This document shows, in pieces, positions 36,291-45,424 of a DNA stretch of 64,000 bases. The DNA comes from Fredericiella sp038205395 (GTDB lineage Bacteria; Chloroflexota; Anaerolineae; Caldilineales; Caldilineaceae), in the NCBI GenBank assembly GCA_038205395.1, contig JBBRBX010000004.1, positions 22,013 through 86,012 of the forward strand, in the 5' to 3' direction. The notes beneath the pieces are model-generated. The model was given only the letters and a program-made list of their open reading frames with translations. It was not told where the DNA came from and did not search any database. A program made the position numbers and the translations under genes. Numbering within the stretch: position 1 is the first letter of the stretch; the number at the start of each line of letters is the position of its first letter.

Positions 36291-37967
36291 ATGACAAAGC
36301 TGCTTTCCCGGCTGCATCTGCGCAGCTTGCGTGTGCAAGTCCTGTTGTGGACAGTAGCCCCGCTGACTATCCTGCTGATCCTCTTTTCGCTCACCGGCGT
36401 CGGCACCCATCAGGCATCCATGCGCCAACTGGCCGGCGAAGAAAACAGACGTCTGCTCACGCTGATGGCCAATGCGGTTGGCTCGCAGTTGGAGGGCAAA
36501 ACGGTGAGCATGCGAGCTGCCGCCCAACTGCTGGGCCATGACTACAGCGATGTCGCCATGCGTAACTCGCACCTGGCGACTGCCGGCAAGCTGCTGGCTG
36601 GTTCGGAACTGGCGCTGCTGGGGCTGGAGGGCGAGCTATTGGGGGCCGCGCCGGCCCCACCTACTTGGGTGGGTGCGCCGGCAGTCGCTGCCTGGCCGGC
36701 CGCCGGCGAGGATGCTGGGTTGATTGTGGTCATCCCTGATGATGCGCAGCTCGCTACGGTGATTTGGCAGGTGGGCATACCCGATCAAGCTGCCTGGCTG
36801 GTGGCCGGTGAACCCATCACGCAGGTGGTGCAGAGCAGCGGGCTGCTGCTGTACGGCCCGGCGCACAGCAGCGGATTGGTGTTGATCGACGGCCAGGGCC
36901 GTCTGCTGTATCAGGCCGGCGACCAGAGTGCGGCTGCGCTGGATGCCGCTGTCGCTGCCGCCGGCGAGTCGGGCGCCTATTTTGTGCGCAGCGGCGGCGA
37001 AGATTATGCCGTCACCTATGCCGCTGTCCCCAGCACGGATTGGCGGCTGCTGCTGCGCGAGCCGTGGCAGGGATTGAGCGCGCCGCCGATCCTGCTGGAG
37101 CAATTGACGCCGTTTGTGCTGCTGATCGCCATCGCCGTCTCGTTTCTCACCCTGCTGTTTGGCCTGCTGTTGGTCGTGCGCCCGCTGCGCCTACTCAGCG
37201 AACGCACCCGCCGCATCGGCGGCGGCGACTTTGCTGCGGCTGGGGAGCCGGTGGGCGGCGTCGACGAGATCGAGCATCTGCGCCAGGCTGTCGATCAGAT
37301 GGCGCAGCAGATTCAAGGCTATCAGGCAGGGCTGCAAAGCTATCTGCACGCAGTGACGCGTGCCCAAGAAGAAGAACGGGCGCGGCTGGCGCGTGAACTG
37401 CATGACGAAACGATCCAGACATTGACCGCCCTCGACCATAAAGTGCAGAAGCTGCAGCGTCTGCTCGAACATGAACCGGACACGGTGCAGCAAAGTATGC
37501 AGGATCTGCATCGTATGGTGGCGGAAGCAACCGGCGAAGTGCGGCGTTTCAGCCGCGCCTTGCGTCCGCTCTATCTGGAGGATTTAGGATTGGCGCCCGC
37601 GCTTGGGTTGTTGGCCAAAGAGGCGGGCGCCGGCTTTACTGTGGCTGGTGCGCCCCGCCGCATCGCGCCTGATGTCGAACTGGCGCTTTACCGCATTGCG
37701 CAGGAATCGCTCAGCAATGCCCGCCGCCATGCCCAAGCCGCGCAGGTGGAGGTGACAATCGTCTTTGCGCCCCAGCAGGTGCGGCTGACCATTTGCGATG
37801 ACGGCATCGGCTTTCGCCTGCCCGCTGACCGCTCAGCCTTGGCGCGCAGCGGCCACTTCGGGCTGATGGGGATGCAGGAACGGGCGCAGTTGGTGGGCGC
37901 GCATGTGACGATAGAGAGCGCCCTCGGCCAGGGCGCCGCCGTCACGGTGACGGCGCCCACAGTATAA
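36291..37967 (+). CDS. NarX-type sensor histidine kinase (HisKA_3)
   Basis: The 558-residue membrane kinase has TM1 at about 15-38, a ~235-residue extracytoplasmic sensor region with a Cache-like look, TM2 at about 274-299, a HAMP segment, the HisKA_3 dimerisation box with His371 in ARELHDETIQTL, and an HATPase_c domain (ESLSNARRHAQ, DDGIGF, GLMGMQERA). It pairs with the NarL-type regulator immediately upstream. The sensed signal is unknown. The copper/metal island follows convergently, but no evidence links the two. Confidence 0.94.
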   Translation: MTKLLSRLHLRSLRVQVLLWTVAPLTILLILFSLTGVGTHQASMRQLAGEENRRLLTLMANAVGSQLEGKTVSMRAAAQLLGHDYSDVAMRNSHLATAGKLLAGSELALLGLEGELLGAAPAPPTWVGAPAVAAWPAAGEDAGLIVVIPDDAQLATVIWQVGIPDQAAWLVAGEPITQVVQSSGLLLYGPAHSSGLVLIDGQGRLLYQAGDQSAAALDAAVAAAGESGAYFVRSGGEDYAVTYAAVPSTDWRLLLREPWQGLSAPPILLEQLTPFVLLIAIAVSFLTLLFGLLLVVRPLRLLSERTRRIGGGDFAAAGEPVGGVDEIEHLRQAVDQMAQQIQGYQAGLQSYLHAVTRAQEEERARLARELHDETIQTLTALDHKVQKLQRLLEHEPDTVQQSMQDLHRMVAEATGEVRRFSRALRPLYLEDLGLAPALGLLAKEAGAGFTVAGAPRRIAPDVELALYRIAQESLSNARRHAQAAQVEVTIVFAPQQVRLTICDDGIGFRLPADRSALARSGHFGLMGMQERAQLVGAHVTIESALGQGAAVTVTAPTV

Positions 37968-37997
37968 AGCGATTCCGATAGCTTGCTATTCTTCCCG

Positions 37998-39716
37998 CTA
38001 TTCTTCAATCCGGTAGTTGCGCATCATGCCGGTGTCCGAGTGCTCCAGATTATGGCAGTGGTAGACAAACAGGCCGGGGTAGTTGTCGAAAGAGACCAGC
38101 ACTTGCACCCGTTCGCCTGGCATCACCAGCACAGTATCCTTCCAGCCTTCATCGACATAGCCGGGCTGCAGCGTGTCCCAGCCGGCGCGCTGCGCCTCAT
38201 CCACCTCGCGCTGTACAACGCGGAAGTGCACGCCATGAATGTGCATGGGGTGCGCCATAAAATCGCCCATCGGTGCACCACCGCCTTGACCCATCAGCTC
38301 TGCGGCGGCGCCCAGCGTGTTATCAAACTCCCAAACCTCGGTTGTCCCCAGCTTCACCTGTTCTTCAGGGGCCACGGCGTTCATCTCAAAGGTGTGGCCG
38401 TTGATCGTCCACTGCATGGCGTTGTTCATGGCGAGCACAAAGCGGCGCGGCTGTGCGCTGTTGATGGCGTCACCTGTCTGCAGCGCGGCCAACGGTGTCA
38501 GGCTCGCCGGCAGTGCGGTCGTGACCTCTTCTCTGCGTTCGGCACGTACGGTCAGCACATCAAAGGCCGCGCCGTTGGCAAGGCTGCCGCTCTGCGACCC
38601 CATCATACCCATCATGCCGCCCATTGCCCCGCCCATTGCCCCTGCCGCTTCCACCCCTTCATAGGTGAGACTTTGCAGCTTCAGTTCGGCGCCCTCCGCC
38701 AGATCGCTGAAATCCGCCCAGATTTCCAGCCGCTCACCGGGGGATAGCGCTACATAGGGGCGCGTCAGCGGTTCGGCCAGCAAACCGCCATCCGTGCCCA
38801 GCACCGTCATCGGCCGGCCATCGCTCCAGGCCAGTTTGTAGATGCGGGCATTGGAGCCGTTGAGCAGACGCAGCCGATAGGGCCGCGTGGCTACGGGCAG
38901 CACGGCATTGGCCTGGCCGTTGACCAAGATGCGATCGCCCAAGAAGCCCATCATCTGATCCATCATGCCGCCCATTGCGTTGCCGGCCATTGCGTTGCCG
39001 GCCATTGCGTTGCCGGCCAAATAGACAAGCTGGTTGTCGGCCTGGAAACTGCGATCCTGGAGCACCAGCGCGATATCCTGCTCGCCATCCGGCAGCCCCA
39101 ACTGTGATTCCTCGGCATCGCTCACGATAAACAACCCCGCCAGCCCCTGGTAGACCTGCGGCCCGGTGCTGCCGTGTTTGTGAGGGTGGTACCAGTAGGT
39201 TCCAGCGCGGTTGCGCACCTCAAACTCGTATACATACTCGCCGCCCGCCGCCACCAGATCGTGCGGGCCGCCGTCCATGTTCTGCGGCACAATCAAGCCA
39301 TGCCAGTGGATGTTGCTCTCTTCTGCAAGCTGGTTTTGAAATCGAATCCGCACCCGCTGTCCCGTCTGCGCACGAATGATGGGGCCGAGATAGCTGCCGG
39401 GCAGCGTCTGCAATGCCGCCGGGTCGCCTTGCAGCACGGCGCCCGTGTACGACAGCACCGGCGTCGCCGCACCGGGTAGTACTGCCGCCATGCTTGGCTG
39501 CGCCGTCAGCGCAATCTCCAAATCCACCGGAGTGGAAACTGTTGTGGCAGCGGCCTGGGTGGTGGCTGGGGAAGCCCCTGCGTTGCGCTGCGCCGGCAGT
39601 TGTACGGGCAAGCTGGAGCAGGCGCTGAGTCCGGCGCCGGCCAGCCCCACGCCGCTTAGGATCAGAAATCGGCGCCGGCTGATGCCGCGATTCAAAATGG
39701 TTTTGTTCGTAGCCAA
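37998..39716 (-). CDS. Multicopper oxidase, Tat-exported, Met-rich
   Basis: The 572-residue protein starts with a twin-arginine signal (SRRRFLILSG) ending in a lipobox-like LSAC. All four copper-binding segments are present: HWHG, HPHKHGS, HPMHIHG and HCHNLEHSDTGMM. Two Met-rich stretches, one of them a pentapeptide repeat AGNAM, resemble those of CueO/PcoA-type cuprous oxidases. Copper, iron or manganese oxidation are the likely activities. The start is TTG (39716) with GGAG ten bases upstream. It is divergent from the metal sensor at 39957, suggesting joint metal control. Confidence 0.92.
   Translation of the reverse strand: MATNKTILNRGISRRRFLILSGVGLAGAGLSACSSLPVQLPAQRNAGASPATTQAAATTVSTPVDLEIALTAQPSMAAVLPGAATPVLSYTGAVLQGDPAALQTLPGSYLGPIIRAQTGQRVRIRFQNQLAEESNIHWHGLIVPQNMDGGPHDLVAAGGEYVYEFEVRNRAGTYWYHPHKHGSTGPQVYQGLAGLFIVSDAEESQLGLPDGEQDIALVLQDRSFQADNQLVYLAGNAMAGNAMAGNAMGGMMDQMMGFLGDRILVNGQANAVLPVATRPYRLRLLNGSNARIYKLAWSDGRPMTVLGTDGGLLAEPLTRPYVALSPGERLEIWADFSDLAEGAELKLQSLTYEGVEAAGAMGGAMGGMMGMMGSQSGSLANGAAFDVLTVRAERREEVTTALPASLTPLAALQTGDAINSAQPRRFVLAMNNAMQWTINGHTFEMNAVAPEEQVKLGTTEVWEFDNTLGAAAELMGQGGGAPMGDFMAHPMHIHGVHFRVVQREVDEAQRAGWDTLQPGYVDEGWKDTVLVMPGERVQVLVSFDNYPGLFVYHCHNLEHSDTGMMRNYRIEE
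38973..39017. repeat. Three perfect tandem 15-bp repeats in the multicopper oxidase gene
   Basis: Three identical 15-base units at 38973-38987, 38988-39002 and 39003-39017 encode repeated AGNAM pentapeptides in a Met-rich loop. Copy-number change would preserve the frame. Confidence 0.92.
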
Positions 39717-39837
39717 AATAAAATGTCTCCACTTTTATGTCAGTGTTATCGAGTCACACACGCATCCGCCGGTGGCAGCCGGCGCACATGTGTGAACCAG
39801 GAGTCTACTGCCTAACTCGGGAAAAGGCACCGTGGCG

Positions 39838-39861
39838 ATTGCGCAGGCATGAATGCGCAAT
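39838..39861. promoter_or_regulatory. Dyad between multicopper oxidase and metal sensor genes
   Basis: Perfect 8-base inverted arms (39838-39845 and 39854-39861) around an 8-base centre lie in the 240-base divergent region, about 120 bases upstream of the oxidase start. A regulator site is possible; nothing else is seen in the rest of that half. Confidence 0.4.
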
Positions 39862-39897
39862 TATGCCTAGACTGTTTGAGGGACGGATTTGATTTCG

Positions 39898-39934
39898 TTG
39901 ACCATCTCTGCTAGATTATATATCAACATATGTT
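39898..39934 (+). promoter_or_regulatory. Promoter with ArsR-type operator for the metal sensor
   Basis: TTGACC (39898-39903) is followed at usual spacing by an A/T-rich -10 (TATATC or TATCAA, 39919-39926), overlapped by the perfect palindrome AACATATGTT (39925-39934). Dyads of this kind are typical of SmtB/CzrA operators, so autorepression is likely. Confidence 0.6.
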
Positions 39935-39956
39935 TATGTGTTGGGGGTAAATCAGA

Positions 39957-40313
39957 ATGGGACAGACACTTGCTTGCGCTGCCAGCCATGCCGATGCGGA
40001 TTTGCTGCTGGTTGCCCAGCAGCACCTGCTGGATGGTATTACCGCCACGCACGCCGCAGAACTGTTTGGCGCTTTAGCCGACCCGACTCGTGTGCGCATC
40101 GTCGGGCTGCTGGCGCATGCGGAACTGTGTGTGGGTGATCTCTGCCTGCTGTTGGCAATGAGCCAACCGGCTGTTTCGCACCATTTACGACTGCTGCGCA
40201 CACTGCGCATCCTGGCCGCGCGCCGGGAGGGCAAACATGTTTTTTACTCGCTGCTCGACGATCATGTTCACCAACTGTTCCATCAAGGGGTGGATCATGT
40301 CAGCCATGATTAG
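39957..40313 (+). CDS. ArsR/SmtB-family metal sensor, CzrA-like alpha-5 site
   Basis: The 118-residue winged-helix repressor has the HTH at about 58-86 (MSQPAVSHHLRLL). Two possible metal sites are seen: ELCVGDLC (56-63) resembling the alpha-3 site of CadC but with Cys at 58 and 63, and a complete alpha-5 motif D101-x-H103 ... H114-x-x-H117, the pattern used by zinc/cobalt sensors such as CzrA. I infer derepression by Zn, Co or a similar ion. The start ATG has GGGGG nine bases upstream. It leads directly to the P1B-type ATPase, which is the likely target. Confidence 0.93.
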   Translation: MGQTLACAASHADADLLLVAQQHLLDGITATHAAELFGALADPTRVRIVGLLAHAELCVGDLCLLLAMSQPAVSHHLRLLRTLRILAARREGKHVFYSLLDDHVHQLFHQGVDHVSHD

Positions 40314-40346
40314 TGCTCTTGTTGGAGACTATGCACCACCTGATTT

Positions 40347-40432
40347 CTATAGATGTTCAGATAATGATTCTTGACGCGTGAACGAGTAGCTCACCAGAGT
40401 AGAAGCACGGATCTTTATCTGAATGTCTATAG
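40347..40432. promoter_or_regulatory. Long inverted repeat upstream of the metal ATPase
   Basis: Two 18-base arms (40347-40364 and 40415-40432) are inverted copies differing at two central positions, with 50 bases between them. They fill the 137-base gap between the sensor and the ATPase. A paired regulator site or a leader structure are possible. Confidence 0.65.
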
Positions 40433-40450
40433 CTTGCGGCTCAGGAGCCT

Positions 40451-42850
40451 ATGCAAAAATTAAAGCTTGAATTACCTATCGTCCTACCCACAATCGATGC
40501 CCGTGATCAGTGTGTTCGACTGCTGACCGACCATCTGAATCATATGCGTGGCGTTGAAGAAGCGCATATCGTTACAACCAATGGTGCAGCGGAACTTTGC
40601 ATCCACTATGCGCCGAATCTCGTTTCATTGGCCCAGATCGAACGGATCGCCGGCGAAGCCGGCGCACAGATCAGCGCTCGCTATCGCCATGAGCAGTTCC
40701 CCTTCACCGGGCTGGATGCCGCCGACGCCGCCAATGTGCTGGCGCAGGCGCTGCAAGCCCTGCCCCGCATGCTGCATGCCAGCGTAAATTATGCGGCGGG
40801 TTTGATTTTTGTTGCTTACGACACACAGCAGCTTACCCGCCCCCAAATCGATGCTGTCATCCAGCGCTGGGGAGCTAGAGCGCTGCCCCCTGAAGACGCT
40901 GTGCCCACCCCCTCCCAAGCCGGCGCAGACGAAGAGCACGCACACAAAGGTGCGCCGGCCTTTCTCCCTCATTGGATCCAAACTCGTTGGGAACTGGCGT
41001 TGGTTGCTTTGGCCGGTCTGCTTCTCGCTGCCGGTTGGCTGGGGACTGTATTTTTAGGTTTGCCCTCAGAAATCGCCTTGATTTTCTATCTCTTGGCCTA
41101 CCTGGCTGGTGGCTGGGATATTGCCACGCATGCTGTACCCGGTCTGTTGCGCGGTAGATTTGATACAGATGTGCTGATGTTGGCTGCTGCGCTGGGCGCC
41201 GCCCTGCTGGGGGAGTGGGCCGAAGGCGCTTTTCTGCTCTTCCTTTTTTCCTTAGGCCATGCCGGCGAACATTATGCCCTGGATCGAGCACGCAGCGCCG
41301 TTAATGCTTTGGGGGCGCTGATGCCACAAACTGCCCAGGTGCGGCGCAGCGGAACCGTTGAGACTGTCAGCGTTGCGGCGCTGGCGCTTGACGATATTGT
41401 CGTGGTGCGGCCGGGTGACCGGATTCCTGTGGATGGCGTTTTGGCGGCTGGGGCCGGCGCTGTCGATCAAGCGGCTATCACCGGCGAAAGTGTGCCGGTG
41501 ACAAAAGTGGTTGGCGATGAGGTCTTTGCCGGCACAGTGAATCAGGAGAGTGCGTTGGACGTGCGCGTGACCCGCCTGGCCGCTGACAATACGTTGGCGC
41601 GTGTGTTGCGTATGGTGCAGGAAGCACAAAGCCAACAAAGCCCGACGCAGCAGTTCACGGAACGATTTACCCGCTGGTTTGTACCCGCTGTCCTGCTTCT
41701 TGTTGCCTTGGTGATTGTGGCGCCGCCTTGGCTGGGGTGGATGCCTTTAAGCGATAGCTTTTACCGCGCCATGCTGCTGCTGGTGGCCGCCTCCCCTTGT
41801 GCGCTGGCAATCGGCGCGCCCGCCGCTGTCTTGGCCGGTATTGCTCAAGCTGCGCGCAATGGCGTTCTTATCAAAGGCGGCGTCCATCTCGAAAATCTGG
41901 GGCGGCTGCGCGCCATGGCTTTTGATAAAACAGGCACCCTCACGCAGGGGCGCTTTCGTGTAACCGATGTTTTGCCGGTTGCTCCGCTGACGGAAGAGCA
42001 GTTGCTGCGTCTGGCCGGCGCAGTGGAGCAGCAGTCAAGTCATCCGCTGGCAAAGGCGGTGGTGGAGGCAATGGAGGCCCGTGGAATTGCTGCGCCCGCC
42101 GCGCAGGCTGTACAGAATGTAGCCGGGCGCGGGCTGCTCAGCCAGGTTGACGGCCTGCCGGTGCAGATCGGTTCGCTCTCGTTCTTCCAAGAAACCGGCG
42201 GCATTCCGATAGAACCCGCGTTGGCGGCTGCTGTCGAGGCGCTGGAACGCCAGGCAAAGAGTACGATACTGGTGGCGTCCGGTGGACGTATGGCCGGTGT
42301 GCTGGCATTGGCGGATCAGCCGCGACCGGGCATTGCTGCACTGCTTCAGCAGTTGCGCCGGCTGGGGATTGCGCAGCTTGTCATGCTGACCGGAGACAAT
42401 CGAGCGGCTGCAGAGCAGATCGCCGCGGCTGTGGGTATGACCGATGTGCGCGCCGGTCTGCTGCCGCAGGACAAGCTGGTCGCCATTCAGTCGCTGGAGC
42501 GGCAGTACGGCCCACTGGCCATGATCGGCGACGGCGTCAACGATGCTCCTGCTTTGGCTACCGCGACGGTGGGGGTAGCGATGGGTGGGGCCGGTACAGC
42601 CGTGGCGCTCGAAACTGCCGATGTGGCGCTGATGGCCGACGACTTGAGTAAGCTCGCCTTTGCCGTGGGTCTCAGCCGCGCCAGCCGGCGCATTATTGTG
42701 CAAAACGTAGCGATCGCTTTGGGCGTGATTGGCCTGCTGATTTTGACATCTGTGCTGGGTGTTGTGCAGTTGAGCGGCGCCGTTATCCTGCATGAGGGCA
42801 GCACCATTGTGGTCGTCCTAAATGCACTGCGCCTGTTGGTTTATAAGTAA
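40451..42850 (+). CDS. P1B-4-type heavy-metal-exporting ATPase
   Basis: The 799-residue pump has the phosphorylation site DKTGT (Asp492), TGES near 345, the GDGVNDAPALA hinge, and the two marks of subgroup P1B-4: SPC (448-450) in place of CPC in the sixth membrane helix and HEGST (781-785) in the last. Members of this group export Co, Zn, Fe or related ions (CtpD, CoaT, PfeT). The N-terminal ~165 residues look like two degenerate HMA domains without the CxxC motif, followed by a short His-containing linker. AGGAG precedes the start, with a short three-base spacing. The CzrA-like sensor is immediately upstream. Confidence 0.95.
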   Translation: MQKLKLELPIVLPTIDARDQCVRLLTDHLNHMRGVEEAHIVTTNGAAELCIHYAPNLVSLAQIERIAGEAGAQISARYRHEQFPFTGLDAADAANVLAQALQALPRMLHASVNYAAGLIFVAYDTQQLTRPQIDAVIQRWGARALPPEDAVPTPSQAGADEEHAHKGAPAFLPHWIQTRWELALVALAGLLLAAGWLGTVFLGLPSEIALIFYLLAYLAGGWDIATHAVPGLLRGRFDTDVLMLAAALGAALLGEWAEGAFLLFLFSLGHAGEHYALDRARSAVNALGALMPQTAQVRRSGTVETVSVAALALDDIVVVRPGDRIPVDGVLAAGAGAVDQAAITGESVPVTKVVGDEVFAGTVNQESALDVRVTRLAADNTLARVLRMVQEAQSQQSPTQQFTERFTRWFVPAVLLLVALVIVAPPWLGWMPLSDSFYRAMLLLVAASPCALAIGAPAAVLAGIAQAARNGVLIKGGVHLENLGRLRAMAFDKTGTLTQGRFRVTDVLPVAPLTEEQLLRLAGAVEQQSSHPLAKAVVEAMEARGIAAPAAQAVQNVAGRGLLSQVDGLPVQIGSLSFFQETGGIPIEPALAAAVEALERQAKSTILVASGGRMAGVLALADQPRPGIAALLQQLRRLGIAQLVMLTGDNRAAAEQIAAAVGMTDVRAGLLPQDKLVAIQSLERQYGPLAMIGDGVNDAPALATATVGVAMGGAGTAVALETADVALMADDLSKLAFAVGLSRASRRIIVQNVAIALGVIGLLILTSVLGVVQLSGAVILHEGSTIVVVLNALRLLVYK

Positions 42851-42998
42851 TTCTGTTGGGCTGCTATCGGGAGATGTGTCGTGTACGCAGGCGTGACTAC
42901 GCCATATTGCCTATTTGCCACGATGGCTTTTGCGCTTGTCTGCGGCAGAGAAGAGGGGTAGGGTAGAGATCGATGTGTTGCAGCAAAGGAGTTTGAAG

Positions 42999-43256
42999 AT
43001 GATGTGGAACTATGGGTATGGCATGGGTGGCTGGATGGGTGGCTGGTTTTGGATGATCTTGGCCACCATTGGGGTTGTGCTCTTGATCGTGTGGGCTGCA
43101 CGCAGCTTTTCGGCCCCCCGCAGCAGCCAAAGCACCTTGCGAGACGACAAGTCGGCGCAATCGACTGCCGTGGATGCATTGGAAATGCGCTTTGCGAAGG
43201 GCGAGATTAACGAAGAGGAATACCGCAACATGCGGCGCACGTTGACCGGCGGCTGA
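42999..43256 (+). CDS. Small SHOCT-domain membrane protein
   Basis: The 85-residue protein has a Gly/Trp/Met-rich N-terminus, one membrane helix (MILATIGVVLLIVWAA) and a C-terminal SHOCT domain (ALEMRFAKGEINEEEYRNMRRTL). Such proteins are frequent beside copper and metal resistance genes, but their role is not known. The start at 42999 has AAAGGAG at a seven-base spacing; the longer frame upstream is unlikely. It is followed by a strong terminator that closes the metal island. Confidence 0.88.
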   Translation: MMWNYGYGMGGWMGGWFWMILATIGVVLLIVWAARSFSAPRSSQSTLRDDKSAQSTAVDALEMRFAKGEINEEEYRNMRRTLTGG

Positions 43257-43295
43257 GCGAGCCGGCACCAGCCGTGGTGCCGCGCCGGCTGTTTT

Positions 43296-43335
43296 CTGAG
43301 GCTGCCATCCGTGCGGATGGCAGCCTCAGCTTTTT
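43296..43335 (+). terminator. Strong intrinsic terminator after the metal island
   Basis: A perfect 15-bp stem (43296-43310 with 43315-43329, four-base loop) followed by C-TTTTT. A second hairpin (about 43258-43291) precedes it. It faces the SHOCT gene. Confidence 0.92.
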
Positions 43336-43365
43336 ACCGGAGACAGACATGGCTGCAACGGCTTG

Positions 43366-44118
43366 CTACTGCAAAATCTGCTGCAAAAACAGTTTGGTGC
43401 GGTCGTGCTGCGGGTTGGAATAGAAGGTGTCGGGTGTGCCGATCTCCACAATCTCCCCGCTGTCCATAAATACGATGCGGTCGGCCACCCCGCGCGCAAA
43501 GCCCATCTCATGTGTGACGACTACCATCGTCATCCCCTCCAGGGCCAGCCCTTCCATCACCTCGAGCACCTCGCGAATCATTTCCGGGTCCAGGGCCGAT
43601 GTCGGCTCATCAAACAGCATGATCTGCGGCTTCATCGCCAGCGCACGCGCGATTGCCACCCGCTGCTGCTGGCCGCCGGAGAGCTGGCCCGGATACTTCT
43701 GCGCTTGTTCGGGGATCTGCACCCGCTCCAGCAGCTCCATAGCGTGTGCTTGGGCTTCCTGCTTTTTGCGCTTGCGCACATGGATCGGCGCCAAAGTGAT
43801 GTTCTCCAGCACAGTCAGGTGGGGAAAGAGGTTGAACTGCTGAAAGACCATCCCCGTCTCCATGCGGATCGCCTCAATGTTGCGCACGTCGCGCGTGAGC
43901 GGAATGCCGTCCACAGTGATGTCGCCGCTTTGATGCTCCTCCAGCCGGTTGATTGTGCGGATAAAGGTGGATTTGCCCGAACCCGACGGGCCGATGATGA
44001 CCACCACCTCCTGTCGCTTGACGGCCAGGCTCACGTTTTTGAGTGCGTGAAAGTCGCCATACCATTTGTTCACGTCACGACATACGATAATGTCTTCCTG
44101 CAATGCATGACCAGCCAT
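43366..44118 (-). CDS. aapP: Polar amino-acid ABC transporter ATP-binding protein
   Basis: The 250-residue ATPase has Walker A GPSGSGKST, signature LSGGQQQRVAIARAL, Walker B IMLFDEP and the switch histidine in VVTHEMGF. The AapP/GlnQ/HisP subfamily fits both sequence and context. I start at MAGHALQE, with GGGGAG nine bases upstream. It is the last gene of the transporter operon binding protein, two permeases, ATPase. Confidence 0.95.
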   Translation of the reverse strand: MAGHALQEDIIVCRDVNKWYGDFHALKNVSLAVKRQEVVVIIGPSGSGKSTFIRTINRLEEHQSGDITVDGIPLTRDVRNIEAIRMETGMVFQQFNLFPHLTVLENITLAPIHVRKRKKQEAQAHAMELLERVQIPEQAQKYPGQLSGGQQQRVAIARALAMKPQIMLFDEPTSALDPEMIREVLEVMEGLALEGMTMVVVTHEMGFARGVADRIVFMDSGEIVEIGTPDTFYSNPQHDRTKLFLQQILQ

Positions 44119-44138
44119 CGCTGTCTGCTCCCCTTTGT

Positions 44139-45398
44139 TTAACGCTTGTCCACGTTCAGTTGTTTTTCCAACTGGCGGCTGGCAGTGCTCATACCGAAAC
44201 TGAAGATAAAAAAGACGACTGCAATAAACAAATACACCTCGCGCGCCACACCCCCCGGCGTACCCAACCACTCCGGCTGTTGGATGACCGCTTTGCCGAT
44301 GCCGACTAGTTCGAGCAGCCCCACCAGCGACGCCAGCGACGTATCTTTGAACAGGCCGATAAACTGCCCGACAATGGCAGGGATGACCTTAGTCAGCGCC
44401 TGCGGCAGGATGATAAAGCGCAGCTTGTCGAAACCGCTTAACCCCACCGCATCCGCCGCTTCATACTGTCCTTTAGGAATAGCTTGCAGCCCGCCGCGCA
44501 CATTTTCCGCCAAGTAGGCTGCGCTGAACAGCGTAATGGCTACCATCACCCGAATCAGCGCTGACGGGTTGCCCCAGTTGTCCGGCAAAAACAGCGGCAG
44601 CATGGTCGCCCCCATAAACAGCAGGGTGATCAACGGCACGCCGCGAATGAGTTCGATATAGCCGACACAGAAGCCCTTGATGACCGGCAGGCTGCTGCGC
44701 CGCCCCAGCGCCAACAATACGCCGAGTGGAAAGCTCATAGCGATGCCGACCACCGCCAGCAGCATCGTCACCATCAGGCCGCCGAAAAGCGCTGAATCCA
44801 CAAAGGGCGCAAACGACCAGACCAGCCCGATCGCCGGCATCTCCACGCCGCCTTTGAGCATAATAAAGGTAAAGGGCAGGCTCAACACCCAAGCCCAGAC
44901 CAGCCAACTGCTGCGCAAAGGCATTTTCAGGCCGGCAAGATAGCCCACCACAATCAGCGCCAGCGCGCCGGCCATCAGCAACTGTGCCTGCATTCCCAGC
45001 GGCACCAACGCCAGCACACCCAGCAGCGCACCCAGCCCAATCGCCAGATTGCGCATGATGCTGCCCCAGCGCCCGGCGCTGACGCCGAACAAGAGGCTGA
45101 CGACCAGCAGCACCACCGCCGGCTGCCACACCTGGTCGATGGGGTAGGGGCCGACGGCAAATATTTTGCGGTTGGCCCAGACCGGTTCCCAATAAGCCGT
45201 CAACAGCCAGCCCGCCAACCCGCTCACCACATAGTAGACAAACAGCAGGGTCAGCAGCGAGAGAATGCTATTGGCAACGCTGCTGAAGAGATTGGCGCGC
45301 AGCCAGCCCAGCACCCCCACCTCGCTGCGCGGCGGCTTTTGCGCCGGCGCCGGTGGTTTTGAATTGACCCATGTTCCCGATTGCAGCTCTGTTGTCAT
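44139..45398 (-). CDS. aapM: Polar amino-acid ABC transporter permease (AapM-like)
   Basis: The 419-residue permease has several N-terminal membrane helices and a C-terminal HisM/GlnP-type permease core with the EAA loop EAADAVGLSGFDKLRFIILPQAL (split here to ALGL-type motif near 340). The large N-terminal half with extra helices is typical of AapM-type rather than short GlnP-type subunits. I start at MTTELQSG (45398), 26 bases after the preceding stop; the ribosome site is weak. Partner permease is the upstream gene. Confidence 0.93.
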   Translation of the reverse strand: MTTELQSGTWVNSKPPAPAQKPPRSEVGVLGWLRANLFSSVANSILSLLTLLFVYYVVSGLAGWLLTAYWEPVWANRKIFAVGPYPIDQVWQPAVVLLVVSLLFGVSAGRWGSIMRNLAIGLGALLGVLALVPLGMQAQLLMAGALALIVVGYLAGLKMPLRSSWLVWAWVLSLPFTFIMLKGGVEMPAIGLVWSFAPFVDSALFGGLMVTMLLAVVGIAMSFPLGVLLALGRRSSLPVIKGFCVGYIELIRGVPLITLLFMGATMLPLFLPDNWGNPSALIRVMVAITLFSAAYLAENVRGGLQAIPKGQYEAADAVGLSGFDKLRFIILPQALTKVIPAIVGQFIGLFKDTSLASLVGLLELVGIGKAVIQQPEWLGTPGGVAREVYLFIAVVFFIFSFGMSTASRQLEKQLNVDKR

Positions 45399-45424
45399 AA
45401 TTGCTTGTCCGTCGCGCTTTCCCG

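Noticed and set aside
38973..39017. Regular short repeats that might be a CRISPR
   Set aside because: Units are contiguous 15-mers inside a coding frame with no spacers.
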